DNA from: SHWB01 sp050246875
GTDB lineage: Bacteria; Pseudomonadota; Alphaproteobacteria; UBA6615
Length of the DNA stretch: 64,000 bases
Assembly: GCA_050246875.1 (NCBI GenBank)
Contig: JBFWVF010000008.1
Span: forward strand, 228,446-292,445
Direction: 5' to 3'
Each line of letters opens with the position of its first letter. The first letter of the stretch is position 1. The translations under genes and the position numbers were made by a program. Under the pieces are notes generated by a model, which saw only the letters and a program-made list of their open reading frames with translations, had not been told where the DNA came from and did no database searches. Shown one piece after another: positions 48,457 to 58,140 of the stretch.

Positions 48457-51400
48457 CTATGCTCCCGCGATCAGGCGGCCATGGCCCTTGGCTACGTAGT
48501 CGGTCGTGCGCGCGACGGGGGTGCCGCCGGCATTGAAGAAGCGGATGGTGAAGCCGGCAGCACCCTTGTCCGTGATCGCCCAGCGGTCGCCGGTGGCGAG
48601 GTCCTGGGCGCCGATTCCGATGCCGGCGAGCGCGAGGAAGGGCGGATCGAAAGCGACCGCGTGCCCCTCTTCGGGCACGAGGATGTCCTCGCCGGCCACG
48701 ACGCGGTCGGGCATGTCGATCTCGACCGACAGCGCCTCGACCACGGGCGTGACCGTCGGCAGCGCCGTCGCCAGCACGGCGCGGAAGCGGAAGGCGCGCG
48801 CGGTGTGATCACCGATGACGAGGCGGCGCCAGTCGGACCAGGCCGCCTCCTCGTCCTCGGGATCGTCGGCCGTCGCCTGCATCTCGATCGCCACGGACCA
48901 GGACGAGGGATCGGCACCCGAGAGGGTCTCGACACCGGCCAACGTCGGCCACGAGGCCATGACACTGGCGACATCCTCGCCATACGCGGCGAGGCCGGCG
49001 GTAAGGCGCGAGGTGTAGACGGCGCCGAGGTCGACGCCGCCGGCGAAGGCATAGGTGCCGGTGGCGGGGAAGGCATGCGCGAGGCTGCCAGGCACCGACA
49101 GCGCAACGAGGCTGTCGTCGTCGGCGAGCACCACCGGCCGCAGCGAACCCAGCGCCACGCGGGCATCGAGGTGGTCGTCGGGCCCGTGGTCGTGGCCGTA
49201 GCGCAGCGTGTCGAGGCCCACCGGCAAGGCACCGCTGCCCGCAACCACCGCGCCGCCGTCGAGGCTCGCCCGGTGGTCGCCGTCGGCATGGCTCGACGCC
49301 ACGCGATGCAGCGTGCCGGGAGTCACCGCGCCGAGATCGAAATCGGCGACATCGCTGCCGCCGGCGGTCACGACGACATGGAGATCGCCGTCCGCGTCGA
49401 TCTCACAGCGAATGCGTTCGTCCGGATCGCCGGCGGCGTCCAGCTGGACGACGGCGTGAACGAGTCCGTCTGCCGGCGGCGCCGTGAACTCCACTGCCAG
49501 TGTCAGGGCATCGGAGAGATCGTAGTGGCTCACGTCACGCACGATCTCGTCCGGATCGCGAGGGCCGGAGACCATGAGGCTCGTCGGCTTCGGCAGGGCC
49601 TCGTCCTGGCGCCCGTAGAGGAACACGCCGCCGGTGCCGGAGCCGAGGCCGGCATGCACGGTGGCCGAATTGCTGGAGCCGAAGAAAACCGCCGATTGCG
49701 TGCCGGTGATCGTGTAGGCGAGCCAGTAGCGTGCCCAGCCCTCGGCCAGCAGCTCGACGCCGTGGCCGATGTCGCCGGTCTTGCCCGGGGCGAAGCCCGC
49801 GAAGATCTGGTTCTCGAGATCGAAAACGGCGCTGTGGCTGGAATAATCGTTGACGAGCCAGAGGTAGCGGAAGGCAGCATCGTCGATGCGGGCGCAGACC
49901 GAGAATGTCCGCACCTGCCCCGTCGGCAGGCCCGAAAGGATGCGCACGCTGGCATGGAAGTCGTTGACGGCGGCGTTGACCTGCCGCGCCGCGCCGGTAC
50001 TGCCCAGCGGGTCGGCGTGCCCCGTGGTCCAGCTGACATTGTAGTTGTAATTGTTGGAGGTGTTGGGCGCGAAGATGCTGCCATTGTCGCTGCCGCGCTC
50101 CACGAGCACGCCCGCCTCCGACAGACGCGCTTCATCCGCTCCCACTTCGATGACCACGCCGTCGAGCACATGGGTCGCGGCGGTCACGCGGTCGATGCCG
50201 ACGCCGGCGGGCAGAGCCCCGTCCCGGAAGTCGTCCAGCCGGTCGTCGAGACGGAGCGTTCCGGCTTCGACCTCGACGCCCTCCATGTCGCCGGTGAAGG
50301 CGGGTGCTTCCTCGACCAGCTCGACGACGTTGAGGCCCTGGACGAGAGCGACGGTGCTGACGATGAGCGCAGCGTTGGCGCTCTCCTTCCCCGTCGGCCC
50401 CACGGCCTTGATGAGCCAGGTCCCCGCCGTGGCGGGCACCTGCACCGAGGTGGCGGCGATGCGGTCGACCAGCACGACCGCGCTGCCCCAGCTGGCGCCG
50501 TCGGTCTGCGGCGAGTAGCGGATGCGGTAATGGACGACGCGCAGATCCGGGCTCTCGTCCCAGGCCAGCGTCGCCATGTCGTCGATGATTGTGGCGGTGA
50601 AGCCGGTCACATCGGTGGGCGTGCCGGCGACGCTGGCGACGAGGAAGCCCGGCAGCTCGGCCCAGGGCGAGGGCCGGCCCGCGGCGTCGAGCCCGCGCAC
50701 GCGGAAGGCCCAGACGCCCTCGGACACGTCCATCAGATCGACCGAGGTGGTGACCGACGTACCCGCCGGCCGGTACTCGACCTCCGGCGGACGCGCCTGC
50801 AGCTCGTAAAGCACGACGCGCGGATCGGGCGATGCGGACCAAGACACCGTCACCGCCGAGCGCAGCCCGGGGCCGATCCGATAGAGATACTCGACCGCCG
50901 AGATGCCGGACGGGGGGATCAGCCTTCCGGTCGGCAGTGCCGTGAAGGATGGCGGGTCGAGCACGAGGCCCTGCTCGATGCGGGCGTACTTGCCCGGATC
51001 GTGGGCCAGCGCGGTGACCTCGTAGAGATGCGCTTCGACCTCACGGACGGCGACGACGCGGAACAGCCGCGGCGCCACGTCGGAGCCCGTCAGCACCCAC
51101 ATGGCGCCGGGGACGGGCGCTTCCTCCGGGACATCCGCCAAGGCCAGGGTGGCGGTCTCGCCGGCGGGGCTGGTGACGGCGGCGTCGAACAGCGTGCCGT
51201 CGGCCTGGACCAGCGAGAGGGTGTAGCTCTCCCCTGCCCCCAGCATGACGGGCGCGTCGAGCGTGGCGGTCGCGGTGCCGGCATCGAAGCCTGCGAGTCG
51301 CCCGCCGAAGCGCACGCCGGCATAAGCCGGATCGGCGACGGCGACGATGTTGCCGGGCCGCAGCTGCGCATGGTCCCAGGCGGCACGGTAGGTAACGGTC

Positions 51401-52812
51401 TCGGTCTCGTGCTTCTCGCTGTCGAGCAGCCAGCGCCCGGCGCGGGCGGCCTGGCCACGCGAGGTGCAGCCGATGGCGACGACATGCGCCTCACGGGCAC
51501 CGAAGCGCTCGATGCCCTCGGCGACCTCGACGATCTCGGGCGCCGGGCGATAGCCATCCTCCGGATCGAACCACGTGACCAGCGCCACGGTGTGGCGGGC
51601 CTTGAGGCCCGAGCCGGCATAGTCGAAGCGGCCGTCGATGACATTCGCTGTTGCGGCCAGCGCCACCGGGTCCTCGGGCATGTCGGCGGTGACCACGACC
51701 GTGCCCGCTGCCCAGTAGACGATGCCGCGGAAGGACGAAGCCACCGCCTGGACCAGCGCGTAGGCGTCCTCGGCGTGGTTGATGACGTAGTTGAAGGTGA
51801 AGCGGGGCTCCGTGCCGCCAAAGCCATCGTCCACCGCCTCGTCGCAGTACTGCGCGATGCGGTAGAGCTCCCACTTGTCGACGGCGCCGGGGTCGAGGCC
51901 GAGCCCCCAGCGGGGGTTGGTGAGCAGGGCGTAAAGCACCCAGGCGGGATTGTTGGTCCAGGACTGCCGGAAGGTGCCGTCCCAGTCGCCGTCGTATGTC
52001 CGGGCGACGGCGTCGTAATTCGACGGCACGTCGAGGATCAGCAGGTCCATCTCGTAGGCGCGCGCCGGCACGCGCCCGCCGAAAGCCTGTGCATCGACGG
52101 CGGGGGCGACCAGCGCGCTGTCGGGATAGACCAGCCGGTTGTCGACGATGGTCACGTAGGCGGCGAAGAAGGACTTGTCGGCGACGGTGGCGGCGTCGCT
52201 GTCGGCGGTGATCCGCCGCATGCGCACCGTCCACGGGGCGCCGCCCGGCGGCAGGGCGATCCTGTAGGCGCGCTCGTAGGGGCTGACGGTCTTGCCGGTG
52301 ACGGTGTCGTCGACGACTTCCTCGAAGCTGCCACCGTCCGGCTGCACGTCGATGGCGATGCGCACGGAGGTCGCGCGGATATCGCCAGTCGCGGTGTCCT
52401 GGCGGGTCAGCGCCGGGATGCGCAGGATGATCCGGACGGCATCGAGGTCGGGATCACCGATTGTGCGGGTGACCGGGGCGGCCTCCGTGACTTCCACACC
52501 GACGGAGATCGTCGCCTCGACATCGGCGAAGCCGGGGATGGGGTCCTGGTCGGGCTCGCCGGCGCGCGTGCTCCAGGCGACGTTCTGGAAGTTGAAGCTG
52601 CCATCGGCGTTCTGCAGCGGCGTGTCGTCGAAGAAGATCGAGCGCGCTCCGTCGACCAGCCCGACGACCGGTCCCTCCGAGACGAGGTCAACGACGCGGG
52701 CGGTCGCCCGGGAGCGCAGGGTGTTGGGCTCTTCGACCGGCACGCGGCCGGTGGTCGCTCCTCCCCCGCCCTTGCCGCCACCGCCACCGCGACCGGCAAG
52801 GACGAGGTTCAT
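48457..52812 (-). CDS. J: Phage tail tip attachment protein (lambda gpJ-like)
   Basis: 1451 residues, close to lambda J with additions. The N-terminus has a glycine-rich start and the typical gpJ text (PNTLRSRATARVVDLVSEGP, RSIFFDDTPLQNADG, TNNPAWVLYALLTNPRWGLG). After the hub domain there are fibronectin-III-like segments, a region of strands around SGPRDPDEIVRDV that looks like a sugar-binding jelly roll, and a C-terminal part ending VARTTDYVAKGHGR. gpJ makes the tail tip and binds the host receptor. It overlaps gene I by a TGATG. The long antisense frame over it is a GC-bias shadow. Confidence 0.88.
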   Translation of the reverse strand: MNLVLAGRGGGGGKGGGGATTGRVPVEEPNTLRSRATARVVDLVSEGPVVGLVDGARSIFFDDTPLQNADGSFNFQNVAWSTRAGEPDQDPIPGFADVEATISVGVEVTEAAPVTRTIGDPDLDAVRIILRIPALTRQDTATGDIRATSVRIAIDVQPDGGSFEEVVDDTVTGKTVSPYERAYRIALPPGGAPWTVRMRRITADSDAATVADKSFFAAYVTIVDNRLVYPDSALVAPAVDAQAFGGRVPARAYEMDLLILDVPSNYDAVARTYDGDWDGTFRQSWTNNPAWVLYALLTNPRWGLGLDPGAVDKWELYRIAQYCDEAVDDGFGGTEPRFTFNYVINHAEDAYALVQAVASSFRGIVYWAAGTVVVTADMPEDPVALAATANVIDGRFDYAGSGLKARHTVALVTWFDPEDGYRPAPEIVEVAEGIERFGAREAHVVAIGCTSRGQAARAGRWLLDSEKHETETVTYRAAWDHAQLRPGNIVAVADPAYAGVRFGGRLAGFDAGTATATLDAPVMLGAGESYTLSLVQADGTLFDAAVTSPAGETATLALADVPEEAPVPGAMWVLTGSDVAPRLFRVVAVREVEAHLYEVTALAHDPGKYARIEQGLVLDPPSFTALPTGRLIPPSGISAVEYLYRIGPGLRSAVTVSWSASPDPRVVLYELQARPPEVEYRPAGTSVTTSVDLMDVSEGVWAFRVRGLDAAGRPSPWAELPGFLVASVAGTPTDVTGFTATIIDDMATLAWDESPDLRVVHYRIRYSPQTDGASWGSAVVLVDRIAATSVQVPATAGTWLIKAVGPTGKESANAALIVSTVALVQGLNVVELVEEAPAFTGDMEGVEVEAGTLRLDDRLDDFRDGALPAGVGIDRVTAATHVLDGVVIEVGADEARLSEAGVLVERGSDNGSIFAPNTSNNYNYNVSWTTGHADPLGSTGAARQVNAAVNDFHASVRILSGLPTGQVRTFSVCARIDDAAFRYLWLVNDYSSHSAVFDLENQIFAGFAPGKTGDIGHGVELLAEGWARYWLAYTITGTQSAVFFGSSNSATVHAGLGSGTGGVFLYGRQDEALPKPTSLMVSGPRDPDEIVRDVSHYDLSDALTLAVEFTAPPADGLVHAVVQLDAAGDPDERIRCEIDADGDLHVVVTAGGSDVADFDLGAVTPGTLHRVASSHADGDHRASLDGGAVVAGSGALPVGLDTLRYGHDHGPDDHLDARVALGSLRPVVLADDDSLVALSVPGSLAHAFPATGTYAFAGGVDLGAVYTSRLTAGLAAYGEDVASVMASWPTLAGVETLSGADPSSWSVAIEMQATADDPEDEEAAWSDWRRLVIGDHTARAFRFRAVLATALPTVTPVVEALSVEIDMPDRVVAGEDILVPEEGHAVAFDPPFLALAGIGIGAQDLATGDRWAITDKGAAGFTIRFFNAGGTPVARTTDYVAKGHGRLIAGA

Positions 52813-53468
52813 CAGCTCTGCTCCACCGCCAGCCCGGCCGAGACGACGACGCTACCGACGCGGAAGCGCCCGAAGCCGAGCGGCACCGGCCCGCCCTGCT
52901 CGCTGGTGTTGAGGCTGCCGTTGAAGAGGAAGGAGGGTCGCGCCTCGGGCCGCTCGCGCAGCGCGTAGTCGGAGACGCGCGGCAGGGGCGACAGCATCTG
53001 CGAGACGCCGGCGAGCGCCATGGCGACACCAACACCGGCGATGTTGCCCCAGGTCACCGAGGTGCCGAACGCCGTGAAGGCCTCGGCGGCGAGGCCGCTT
53101 GCGGCAGCGCTCTCCAGCCCGCCGGCCGCCAGCGGTGCCGCCGGGGCCGCCCATACGGCGAGGCCGATGATGGCGGCGCCCAGGATGATCTTGCCGGTGC
53201 CACGCCCGCCGGCGCCGGCCAGCACCGGGACGACATGCAGGTCGCAGGCGCCCAGCCGCAGGCCGAGCGTCTCGCCGTCGAGATCGATGCCGCCGTGGAG
53301 ATCTCCGCGCACGATGCGGAACGCCCCCGTCGCAACGTCGTGCCGGAAGCCTGGCCTCAGCACGGCGAGCGCACGGAAGGCCTCGGCGGGCGTGGCCACG
53401 GCGAGGCGATGGCGCGCACCGAACCGGCCGGCGAGCGCGCCGTGGAGGTGCACGGTGCGAAGGGTCAT
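52812..53468 (-). CDS. I: Phage tail assembly protein I (lambda gpI-like)
   Basis: 218 residues. It begins MTLRTVHLHGALAGRFGARHRLAV, has the strand RHDVATGAFRIVRG, and two hydrophobic stretches (IILGAAIIGLAVWAAPAAPL and VAMALAGVSQMLSPLPRV), and ends NTSEQGGPVPLGFGRFRVGS. The order K-I-J and the coupled starts (ATGA with K, TGATG with J) match lambda-like tail modules. It is needed for assembling the tail tip in the cytoplasm. Confidence 0.85.
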   Translation of the reverse strand: MTLRTVHLHGALAGRFGARHRLAVATPAEAFRALAVLRPGFRHDVATGAFRIVRGDLHGGIDLDGETLGLRLGACDLHVVPVLAGAGGRGTGKIILGAAIIGLAVWAAPAAPLAAGGLESAAASGLAAEAFTAFGTSVTWGNIAGVGVAMALAGVSQMLSPLPRVSDYALRERPEARPSFLFNGSLNTSEQGGPVPLGFGRFRVGSVVVSAGLAVEQS

Positions 53469-54160
53469 GGGATGTGGCGGAGCCAGTGGGTGACGTGTTT
53501 GCGCCAGCCGCCGAGCGGCTCCCTGCGCGACAGGCGTCGTTCGAGGTGGTGCAGGATCAGGCCGTGGCCGAGCCAGATGCCGCCATGATGCGGCACCCTG
53601 CCCCGCAGTGCGCCGAGGAAGACGTCGCCGGGCTCGTGCGCGGCTCCGGGCGGCAGTTCGACGAACCCCGCCCGCGGGAAGCCATCGCGATAGAGGTCCC
53701 CGCCAGCGAGCCACCAGTCGGGATCGCGCGGGAACTCAGGCAGGACGATGTCGCGTTCGAGCCGGTACCAGTCGCGGATCAGGCTGTAGCAGTCGGTCAC
53801 GCCATGGCGGAACGGTCGCCCGACGAGCGGCGGCACCGGCACGCCCTCACCCCACCAGAAGGGCACCGCGGCGCTGCGGCCGTCGGTGACGACGATGCCC
53901 CAGGGGACGGCGCTGGCGATCTGGCCGCGCATGTCGGCAGCGGACGGCCAGTCGGAGCCGTCGGTGTGGCTGTGCAGCACCGCCTCGACCGGTCCGTGCT
54001 CGATCCACGCCGAAGGTGGCATGACGAATCCGGCGCACGGGTCTCCGGCGAGGTTGGCGACAGGCACGTATCGGCCGCCGACGACGACGCCGCAGGATTC
54101 GCGCGGGAACTCCGCCAACGCGTGCGCACGCGCGGCGTCGGTCACCCCGGTGCCGAACAT
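53465..54160 (-). CDS. K: Phage tail protein K with MPN/JAMM and NlpC/P60 domains
   Basis: 231 residues. N-terminal MPN domain with JAMM motif: Glu in AEFPRESCGVVVGG, HSHTDGSDWPSAAD for the metal ligands. C-terminal NlpC/P60 peptidase: catalytic Cys in VTDCYSLIRDWY and His in HHGGIWLGHG. This two-domain arrangement is that of lambda gpK, a tail-tip peptidase. The start at 54160 overlaps the L stop (TGATG) and the stop overlaps the I start (ATGA). Confidence 0.88.
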   Translation of the reverse strand: MFGTGVTDAARAHALAEFPRESCGVVVGGRYVPVANLAGDPCAGFVMPPSAWIEHGPVEAVLHSHTDGSDWPSAADMRGQIASAVPWGIVVTDGRSAAVPFWWGEGVPVPPLVGRPFRHGVTDCYSLIRDWYRLERDIVLPEFPRDPDWWLAGGDLYRDGFPRAGFVELPPGAAHEPGDVFLGALRGRVPHHGGIWLGHGLILHHLERRLSRREPLGGWRKHVTHWLRHIP

Positions 54161-54867
54161 CACAAGCGCGTTCGTGCCACACCCGGAAAGGCCCGCGTCG
54201 GCAGCGGCGCCGCGCCGAAGCGCAGGCGGCAGTCTGACAGGCGCTTGCCGCAGGAATCCGCTGGCGGATCGGCCGTGGCATTGCCCTGGCGGTCGAACAT
54301 GGCCGCTGCCGCGTAGGGACAGCTCGCCTGCTGGTAATCGAACGATGCCTCGCCGGCGTCCCAGCGCCGGTAGCGATGCGCACAGTAGCCGCGCAGCACC
54401 TGCCGGGCCGGCAACTTCCGGCCCTGCTGGTCCATCGCCGCGGCCAGCTCGAACTCCACGAACACCTTGTTCTGCGCGACCTTGCGCTCGACGACGTAGA
54501 TGTCGGGTTGAAGATGGGCGTCCGGGTCGGGCTCGGCGCCGTTGTCGAGGTAGCGCTCGAAGGTGCGCCAGCGGGTCACGCGCGCACCGAGCAGGTCGGC
54601 GAACTCGACGATCGCGGCGGTGAAGACGCGGTTGACGTTTGAGACGCGCAGGCGCGGGCGCGGCAGCGCGCCCTTGCCCGACCACTCGAAGCCCTCGGCC
54701 TCGAACTCCGCCGGCACGTATGTCTGGCCGCGCCACTGCACGGCCGCGCCGGCGGCATCAATGTTGTTGGTGAAGCGCAGGACCTCGCCGCCCAGCGGGG
54801 TCAGATCGAGGTCGAACAGGACGACGAGGTGGCCGACGCTCGGAGATTGCAGGGTGCCTGCGTGCAT
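54160..54867 (-). CDS. L: Phage minor tail protein L
   Basis: 235 residues. Text like VLFDLDLTPLGGEVLRFTNN, WRGQTYVPAEFEAEGFEWSGKG and RPRLRVSNVNRVFTA is typical of gpL. A Cys-rich C-terminal part (YCAHRYR, SCPYA, DSCGKRLSDCRLRFG) holds four Cys that bind a [4Fe-4S] cluster in lambda gpL. It starts the run L-K-I-J. A SHOCT gene on the other strand separates it from gene M. Confidence 0.88.
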   Translation of the reverse strand: MHAGTLQSPSVGHLVVLFDLDLTPLGGEVLRFTNNIDAAGAAVQWRGQTYVPAEFEAEGFEWSGKGALPRPRLRVSNVNRVFTAAIVEFADLLGARVTRWRTFERYLDNGAEPDPDAHLQPDIYVVERKVAQNKVFVEFELAAAMDQQGRKLPARQVLRGYCAHRYRRWDAGEASFDYQQASCPYAAAAMFDRQGNATADPPADSCGKRLSDCRLRFGAAPLPTRAFPGVARTRL

Positions 54868-54985
54868 CGACTAATTCCTTTGATGCTCCCCGTTGACCTC
54901 GATCAGGGTGCGACGTGCTCGGGATGGGCTATTCAGGGTTCGGCGCCTTGGGGATTCCAATGCGAAGCAGTAGCGGAGCAATGGC

Positions 54986-55321
54986 ATGAAACGGATTCTG
55001 GGTTCGGCCGCAGCGCTTGCCACAACGCTGGCGGTATCACTGCCTGCCTGGGCCCAACAGCAGGGCGGGCCTTACTACAGCGGGCATATGTGGGACGGAG
55101 GACCGTGGATGTTCATGGGTCCGCTGATGATGATCGCCTTCCTTGCGGTCATCGTGGTCGTGGTCGTTCTCGTCATCCGCTGGGTGGGTGGTCCCGCTCA
55201 TCACGCGGCACCTCCCGCGGCCCCGGGCAAGGCGCCGGTCGACATCCTCAAGGAGCGGTTCGCGCGCGGCGAGATCGACAAGGAAGAGTTCGAAGAGCGT
55301 CGGCGCGTGCTTGGGGAATAG
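54986..55321 (+). CDS. SHOCT-domain membrane protein inserted between tail genes L and M
   Basis: 111 residues, on the strand opposite to the tail operon. Signal peptide (ILGSAAALATTLAVSLPAWAQ), a Trp/Met/His-rich stretch (YSGHMWDGGPWMF), one transmembrane helix (MMIAFLAVIVVVVVLVIRWV), and a C-terminal SHOCT motif (VDILKERFARGEIDKEEFEERRRVL). This domain order is common beside CDF and copper genes. It is not a phage protein. It lies 118 bases after the start of L; the gap has no clear promoter. Confidence 0.85.
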   Translation: MKRILGSAAALATTLAVSLPAWAQQQGGPYYSGHMWDGGPWMFMGPLMMIAFLAVIVVVVVLVIRWVGGPAHHAAPPAAPGKAPVDILKERFARGEIDKEEFEERRRVLGE

Positions 55322-55327
55322 CGCCGA

Positions 55328-55681
55328 TCAGACAAGAGCGAACGCCTCCTCGAACGTCGCAGCCATATGGCCGCGGCTATCACCGGCGCGCCGCGGCGTG
55401 CGCGACCAGCTTTCGCATATCCAAAGCCGGGGCACATCCTCGCCCGGCGCCGTCCATGAGAATGCCTCGTGCCCGCCGCGTGCCGCGAGGAACCCGTCGA
55501 TGTAGTCGGCCTCGTCGGAAGTCAGCGCGTTCCAGACAACGGACCAGCTGTTGACCACGGAGTTCAGCCCGTCGCCGGCACGCTGGCTATAGCCGTCCCC
55601 AAATCCCGCCCGCAGTACGCGCGCCCGTGTCGTTCGGGCGGTCGTGTAGGACGGCGCCCGCGGCGCGAAGGTCTCGGTCAC
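55328..55681 (-). CDS. M: Phage minor tail protein M
   Basis: 117 residues, GTG start. It reads APRAPSYTTARTTRARVLRAGFGDGYSQRAGDGLNSV and NALTSDEADYIDGFLAARGGHEAFSW, typical of lambda gpM-like proteins that join the tail tip to the tube. Its start overlaps the tape-measure stop (GTGA). It ends 7 bases from the inserted SHOCT gene. Confidence 0.85.
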   Translation of the reverse strand: MTETFAPRAPSYTTARTTRARVLRAGFGDGYSQRAGDGLNSVVNSWSVVWNALTSDEADYIDGFLAARGGHEAFSWTAPGEDVPRLWICESWSRTPRRAGDSRGHMAATFEEAFALV

Positions 55682-58056
55682 GCCACGATCCCGCCGCCCA
55701 ACAGGTTGCCCGGGCGCTGCTGCTCGACCAGTTCCTCGGCCCACAGAGCGCGCAGTTCGCGCTTCACCTCGCGGCCGATCTGCACAGCCAGCGCCGAGTC
55801 CGCCTCGGCCCCCGCGTGGTGTCCAGCATTGACGGTGACGGCGACGTTGGCGACGAAGCTGTTGCCGCCGCTCCCCGCGGCAAGCACGCCAAGGCGGCCG
55901 TCGCGCAGGCGCGACAGCGGCATCACCGCTTCGGGCCCGGCCTCCCCCATCACGCCGCTGCGACCGGCATCGAGCGGGAACAGCGTCGGTCGGTCGACCA
56001 CGCCGCCGCGCGCGAAGGGGATCGGGCGGCCGGCATCGAAGGCGTTGCCACTGGCACTGAACAGGGTGTCAAGGAAGCCGCCGCCCTCGGCGCCGCCGAA
56101 CGCCCAGGCGAACGCGGGACCGGTGATCCAGCGCCGCGTGGCGATCCGGGCGAGGTCCTGCAGGAGCCCGGCCAGCACGTCGCGCGCCTGCGCGCCTTTC
56201 ACGATCATGTCCTCGGCGGTGCTGGAGAAGGTCACACCGAGCGCGCGCATGGCTTCGGCTCCACGCCGGCCTTCGTCGGTGGCGGCCCGCAGCGTCTGCC
56301 CGGCGCGCTTCAGTCCACGCTCGTACGTCTCTGCATCGATGGCTCCGGCGGCATGCAGTTCGTTGAGCCGCTCAACCTCGTCGGCATGCACCTCCGTCGC
56401 CGTGCGCAGCATCTCCTTGAGCCGCGTCCCCTCGGCCATGAGCGCGTCCTCGCGCTCCAGGGCAGCGTTGAAATCCTCCACCCGCTGCTTCGCATCCAGA
56501 TACGCCGTGGCCAGCGCCTCGACCTGCTGGCGCTGGTCTTCCGGCGCGTCGGCCGCCAGTCGGGCGAGCTGCGCATCGACGAAGGCCTGCCGCTCATCGA
56601 GCACGCCGGCGATCTGACGCTTCAGGTCGTCGACGATCTTCGCATTGGCTGCGGCAAGACGCTCCGAGGCCTCGCGGGCGGGCTTCTCGATCGCGTCGAT
56701 CTGGCGGCGGGCACGCTCCTCGGCCGCCGCAATGCCGCGGTCGACGTCGACGTCCGGCGCACCCTGCGCGCGGAGACCTTCCAGCCGCGCGCGCTCGGCC
56801 TCGAGTTCGGCTCGCACCTTCGCGATCCGCTCGGCCGGCTCCGTCCGCAGCTTGTCGAGGTCCTTCTCGATGGCGGCCATGGCCGTGGTCACAGCCTCGC
56901 GCGCCCGCTCGCGCGCAGCGTCCGCCTGCCCGTCCGCCGCCGCGGCCCGCTCACCTTCGACCGTCGCCATGGCCTCGCGGCTTTCGGCGATGACCACCTC
57001 ACGGCGCGCCTCCAGCCGGGCGATATCCTGCTCGATCAGCGCCAGCGTGCGTGCGCCGGCACCGGAGGCACGATTGATCTCCAGCCGCTCGCGCGCCTCG
57101 GCGATCTCGCGGTCGAAGACGACCACCCGTTGTCCGGCCGACGGGCCGGCAATCTGCTGCGTGCGAGCTTCGAGCCCTCCGGCCAGGCGCCCCATGACCC
57201 ACTCGGCGGAGGAGGCAATACCCGGGGTCTTGCCGATCTCCTTCAGCATGTTCGACCAGGCATCCGACAGGCGGTTCGCGGCACCCGTCAGGCCCGACGC
57301 TTCCCGCTCGGCCGTGCCGCCGACCTGTCGCTCCAGAGTGTCGAGGATGATGCGCTGGGCTTCGGCGGTGCGGCCTGTCTCGACCAGATCGGTAATGACG
57401 CGCCGCTGCGCCTCGCTGAACGAGACGCCCGAGCGCCTGAGCGCCGTCAGGCCGGTGGTCGGCTCCTCCAGCGCCTTAGCCACCTGCTGCACGGCGCTGC
57501 GCAGATCCGTGCGCATGACCGTGGCGAGGTCCTGCGACAGCGTGATCGCGCGGGTGAAGGATTCGCCCTGGACCGAGCGGAAGGTCGCGAGGATTGCCGA
57601 GGCTTCGCCGACCTCCTCGGCAGTGGCCAGCGTCGCTGCCTCGCGGGCCTCTGCGAATGTCTCCAGCTCGCGCCGCGTCAGCCCCGCAGCCCGCCCCGTC
57701 GCCGTCAGCACGGCATCGAGACGGCGGAACACCCGCTCCTGCTCCTCGGCATCCATGACGCCCCGCACGAGGGCGGCGCTCACGGCGCCGATGCCGGCAG
57801 CGGCGGCCAGACCGGCGGGACCGAGCGCCGTCATCGCCGTGCCGACCGGCCCGAGACGCCCGGCCCAGCCGCCGAGCGACCCCTGCAGGGCGCGGCTGCC
57901 GGCGTCGAGCGCGTGCAGACCGGCGGAGGCCGGCTTGCTCGCCCGCTCGATGCGCGCCAGCGCTTCCGAGCCGGCGCGGCCGACCTCGGTCAAGGTCGCC
58001 TTCGTCTGCTCTCCCCCTTGCGTCGATAGCCGAATGGCTACATTGCGCTCACTCAT
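55678..58056 (-). CDS. H: Phage tape measure protein (lambda gpH-like)
   Basis: 792 residues. N-terminus MSERNVAIRLSTQGGEQ, then an Ala-rich hydrophobic part (TALGPAGLAAAAGIGAVSAALV), the Prophage_tail_length domain with AILATFRSVQGESFTRAITLSQDLATVM and long coiled-coil stretches rich in Glu/Arg/Ala, and a C-terminal SFVANVAVTVNAGHH segment. It sets the tail length and enters the cell with the DNA. The upstream end (58056) abuts a short leftover phage sequence, and the rhodanese gene on the other strand begins 79 bases away. Confidence 0.88.
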   Translation of the reverse strand: MSERNVAIRLSTQGGEQTKATLTEVGRAGSEALARIERASKPASAGLHALDAGSRALQGSLGGWAGRLGPVGTAMTALGPAGLAAAAGIGAVSAALVRGVMDAEEQERVFRRLDAVLTATGRAAGLTRRELETFAEAREAATLATAEEVGEASAILATFRSVQGESFTRAITLSQDLATVMRTDLRSAVQQVAKALEEPTTGLTALRRSGVSFSEAQRRVITDLVETGRTAEAQRIILDTLERQVGGTAEREASGLTGAANRLSDAWSNMLKEIGKTPGIASSAEWVMGRLAGGLEARTQQIAGPSAGQRVVVFDREIAEARERLEINRASGAGARTLALIEQDIARLEARREVVIAESREAMATVEGERAAAADGQADAARERAREAVTTAMAAIEKDLDKLRTEPAERIAKVRAELEAERARLEGLRAQGAPDVDVDRGIAAAEERARRQIDAIEKPAREASERLAAANAKIVDDLKRQIAGVLDERQAFVDAQLARLAADAPEDQRQQVEALATAYLDAKQRVEDFNAALEREDALMAEGTRLKEMLRTATEVHADEVERLNELHAAGAIDAETYERGLKRAGQTLRAATDEGRRGAEAMRALGVTFSSTAEDMIVKGAQARDVLAGLLQDLARIATRRWITGPAFAWAFGGAEGGGFLDTLFSASGNAFDAGRPIPFARGGVVDRPTLFPLDAGRSGVMGEAGPEAVMPLSRLRDGRLGVLAAGSGGNSFVANVAVTVNAGHHAGAEADSALAVQIGREVKRELRALWAEELVEQQRPGNLLGGGIVA

Positions 58057-58140
58057 CGGCGCCCTCCATCATCGTATGGGCAAAGCGAGCACGGATGGCG
58101 GGCACCCACCGCCACGACACGAGGAGGTCGAGCCATGGCG
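58049..58140 (-). pseudogene. 3' end of a phage gene cut by the rhodanese insertion
   Basis: In the frame ending at TGA 58049 (8 bases inside the tape-measure start) the minus strand reads LLVSWRWVPAIRARFAHTMMEG. This resembles the C-terminus of a small tail-assembly protein, but the frame has no start and is cut where the rhodanese gene begins. It is too short for a firm family call and may be chance. Confidence 0.35.

Noticed and set aside
48481..52968. Very long plus-strand open frame (about 1495 codons) over the J gene
   Set aside because: It is antisense to gpJ, rich in Arg/Gly/His/Asp as expected from a GC-biased third position, and has no recognisable domain.
54868..54985. MerR/CueR-type promoter before the SHOCT gene
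   Set aside because: A TTGACC sequence is present but no dyad with the required spacing and no matching -10 was found.
55627..58029. Long plus-strand frame over the tape measure gene
   Set aside because: Antisense shadow of the tape-measure protein, with no domain and a composition typical of such shadows.
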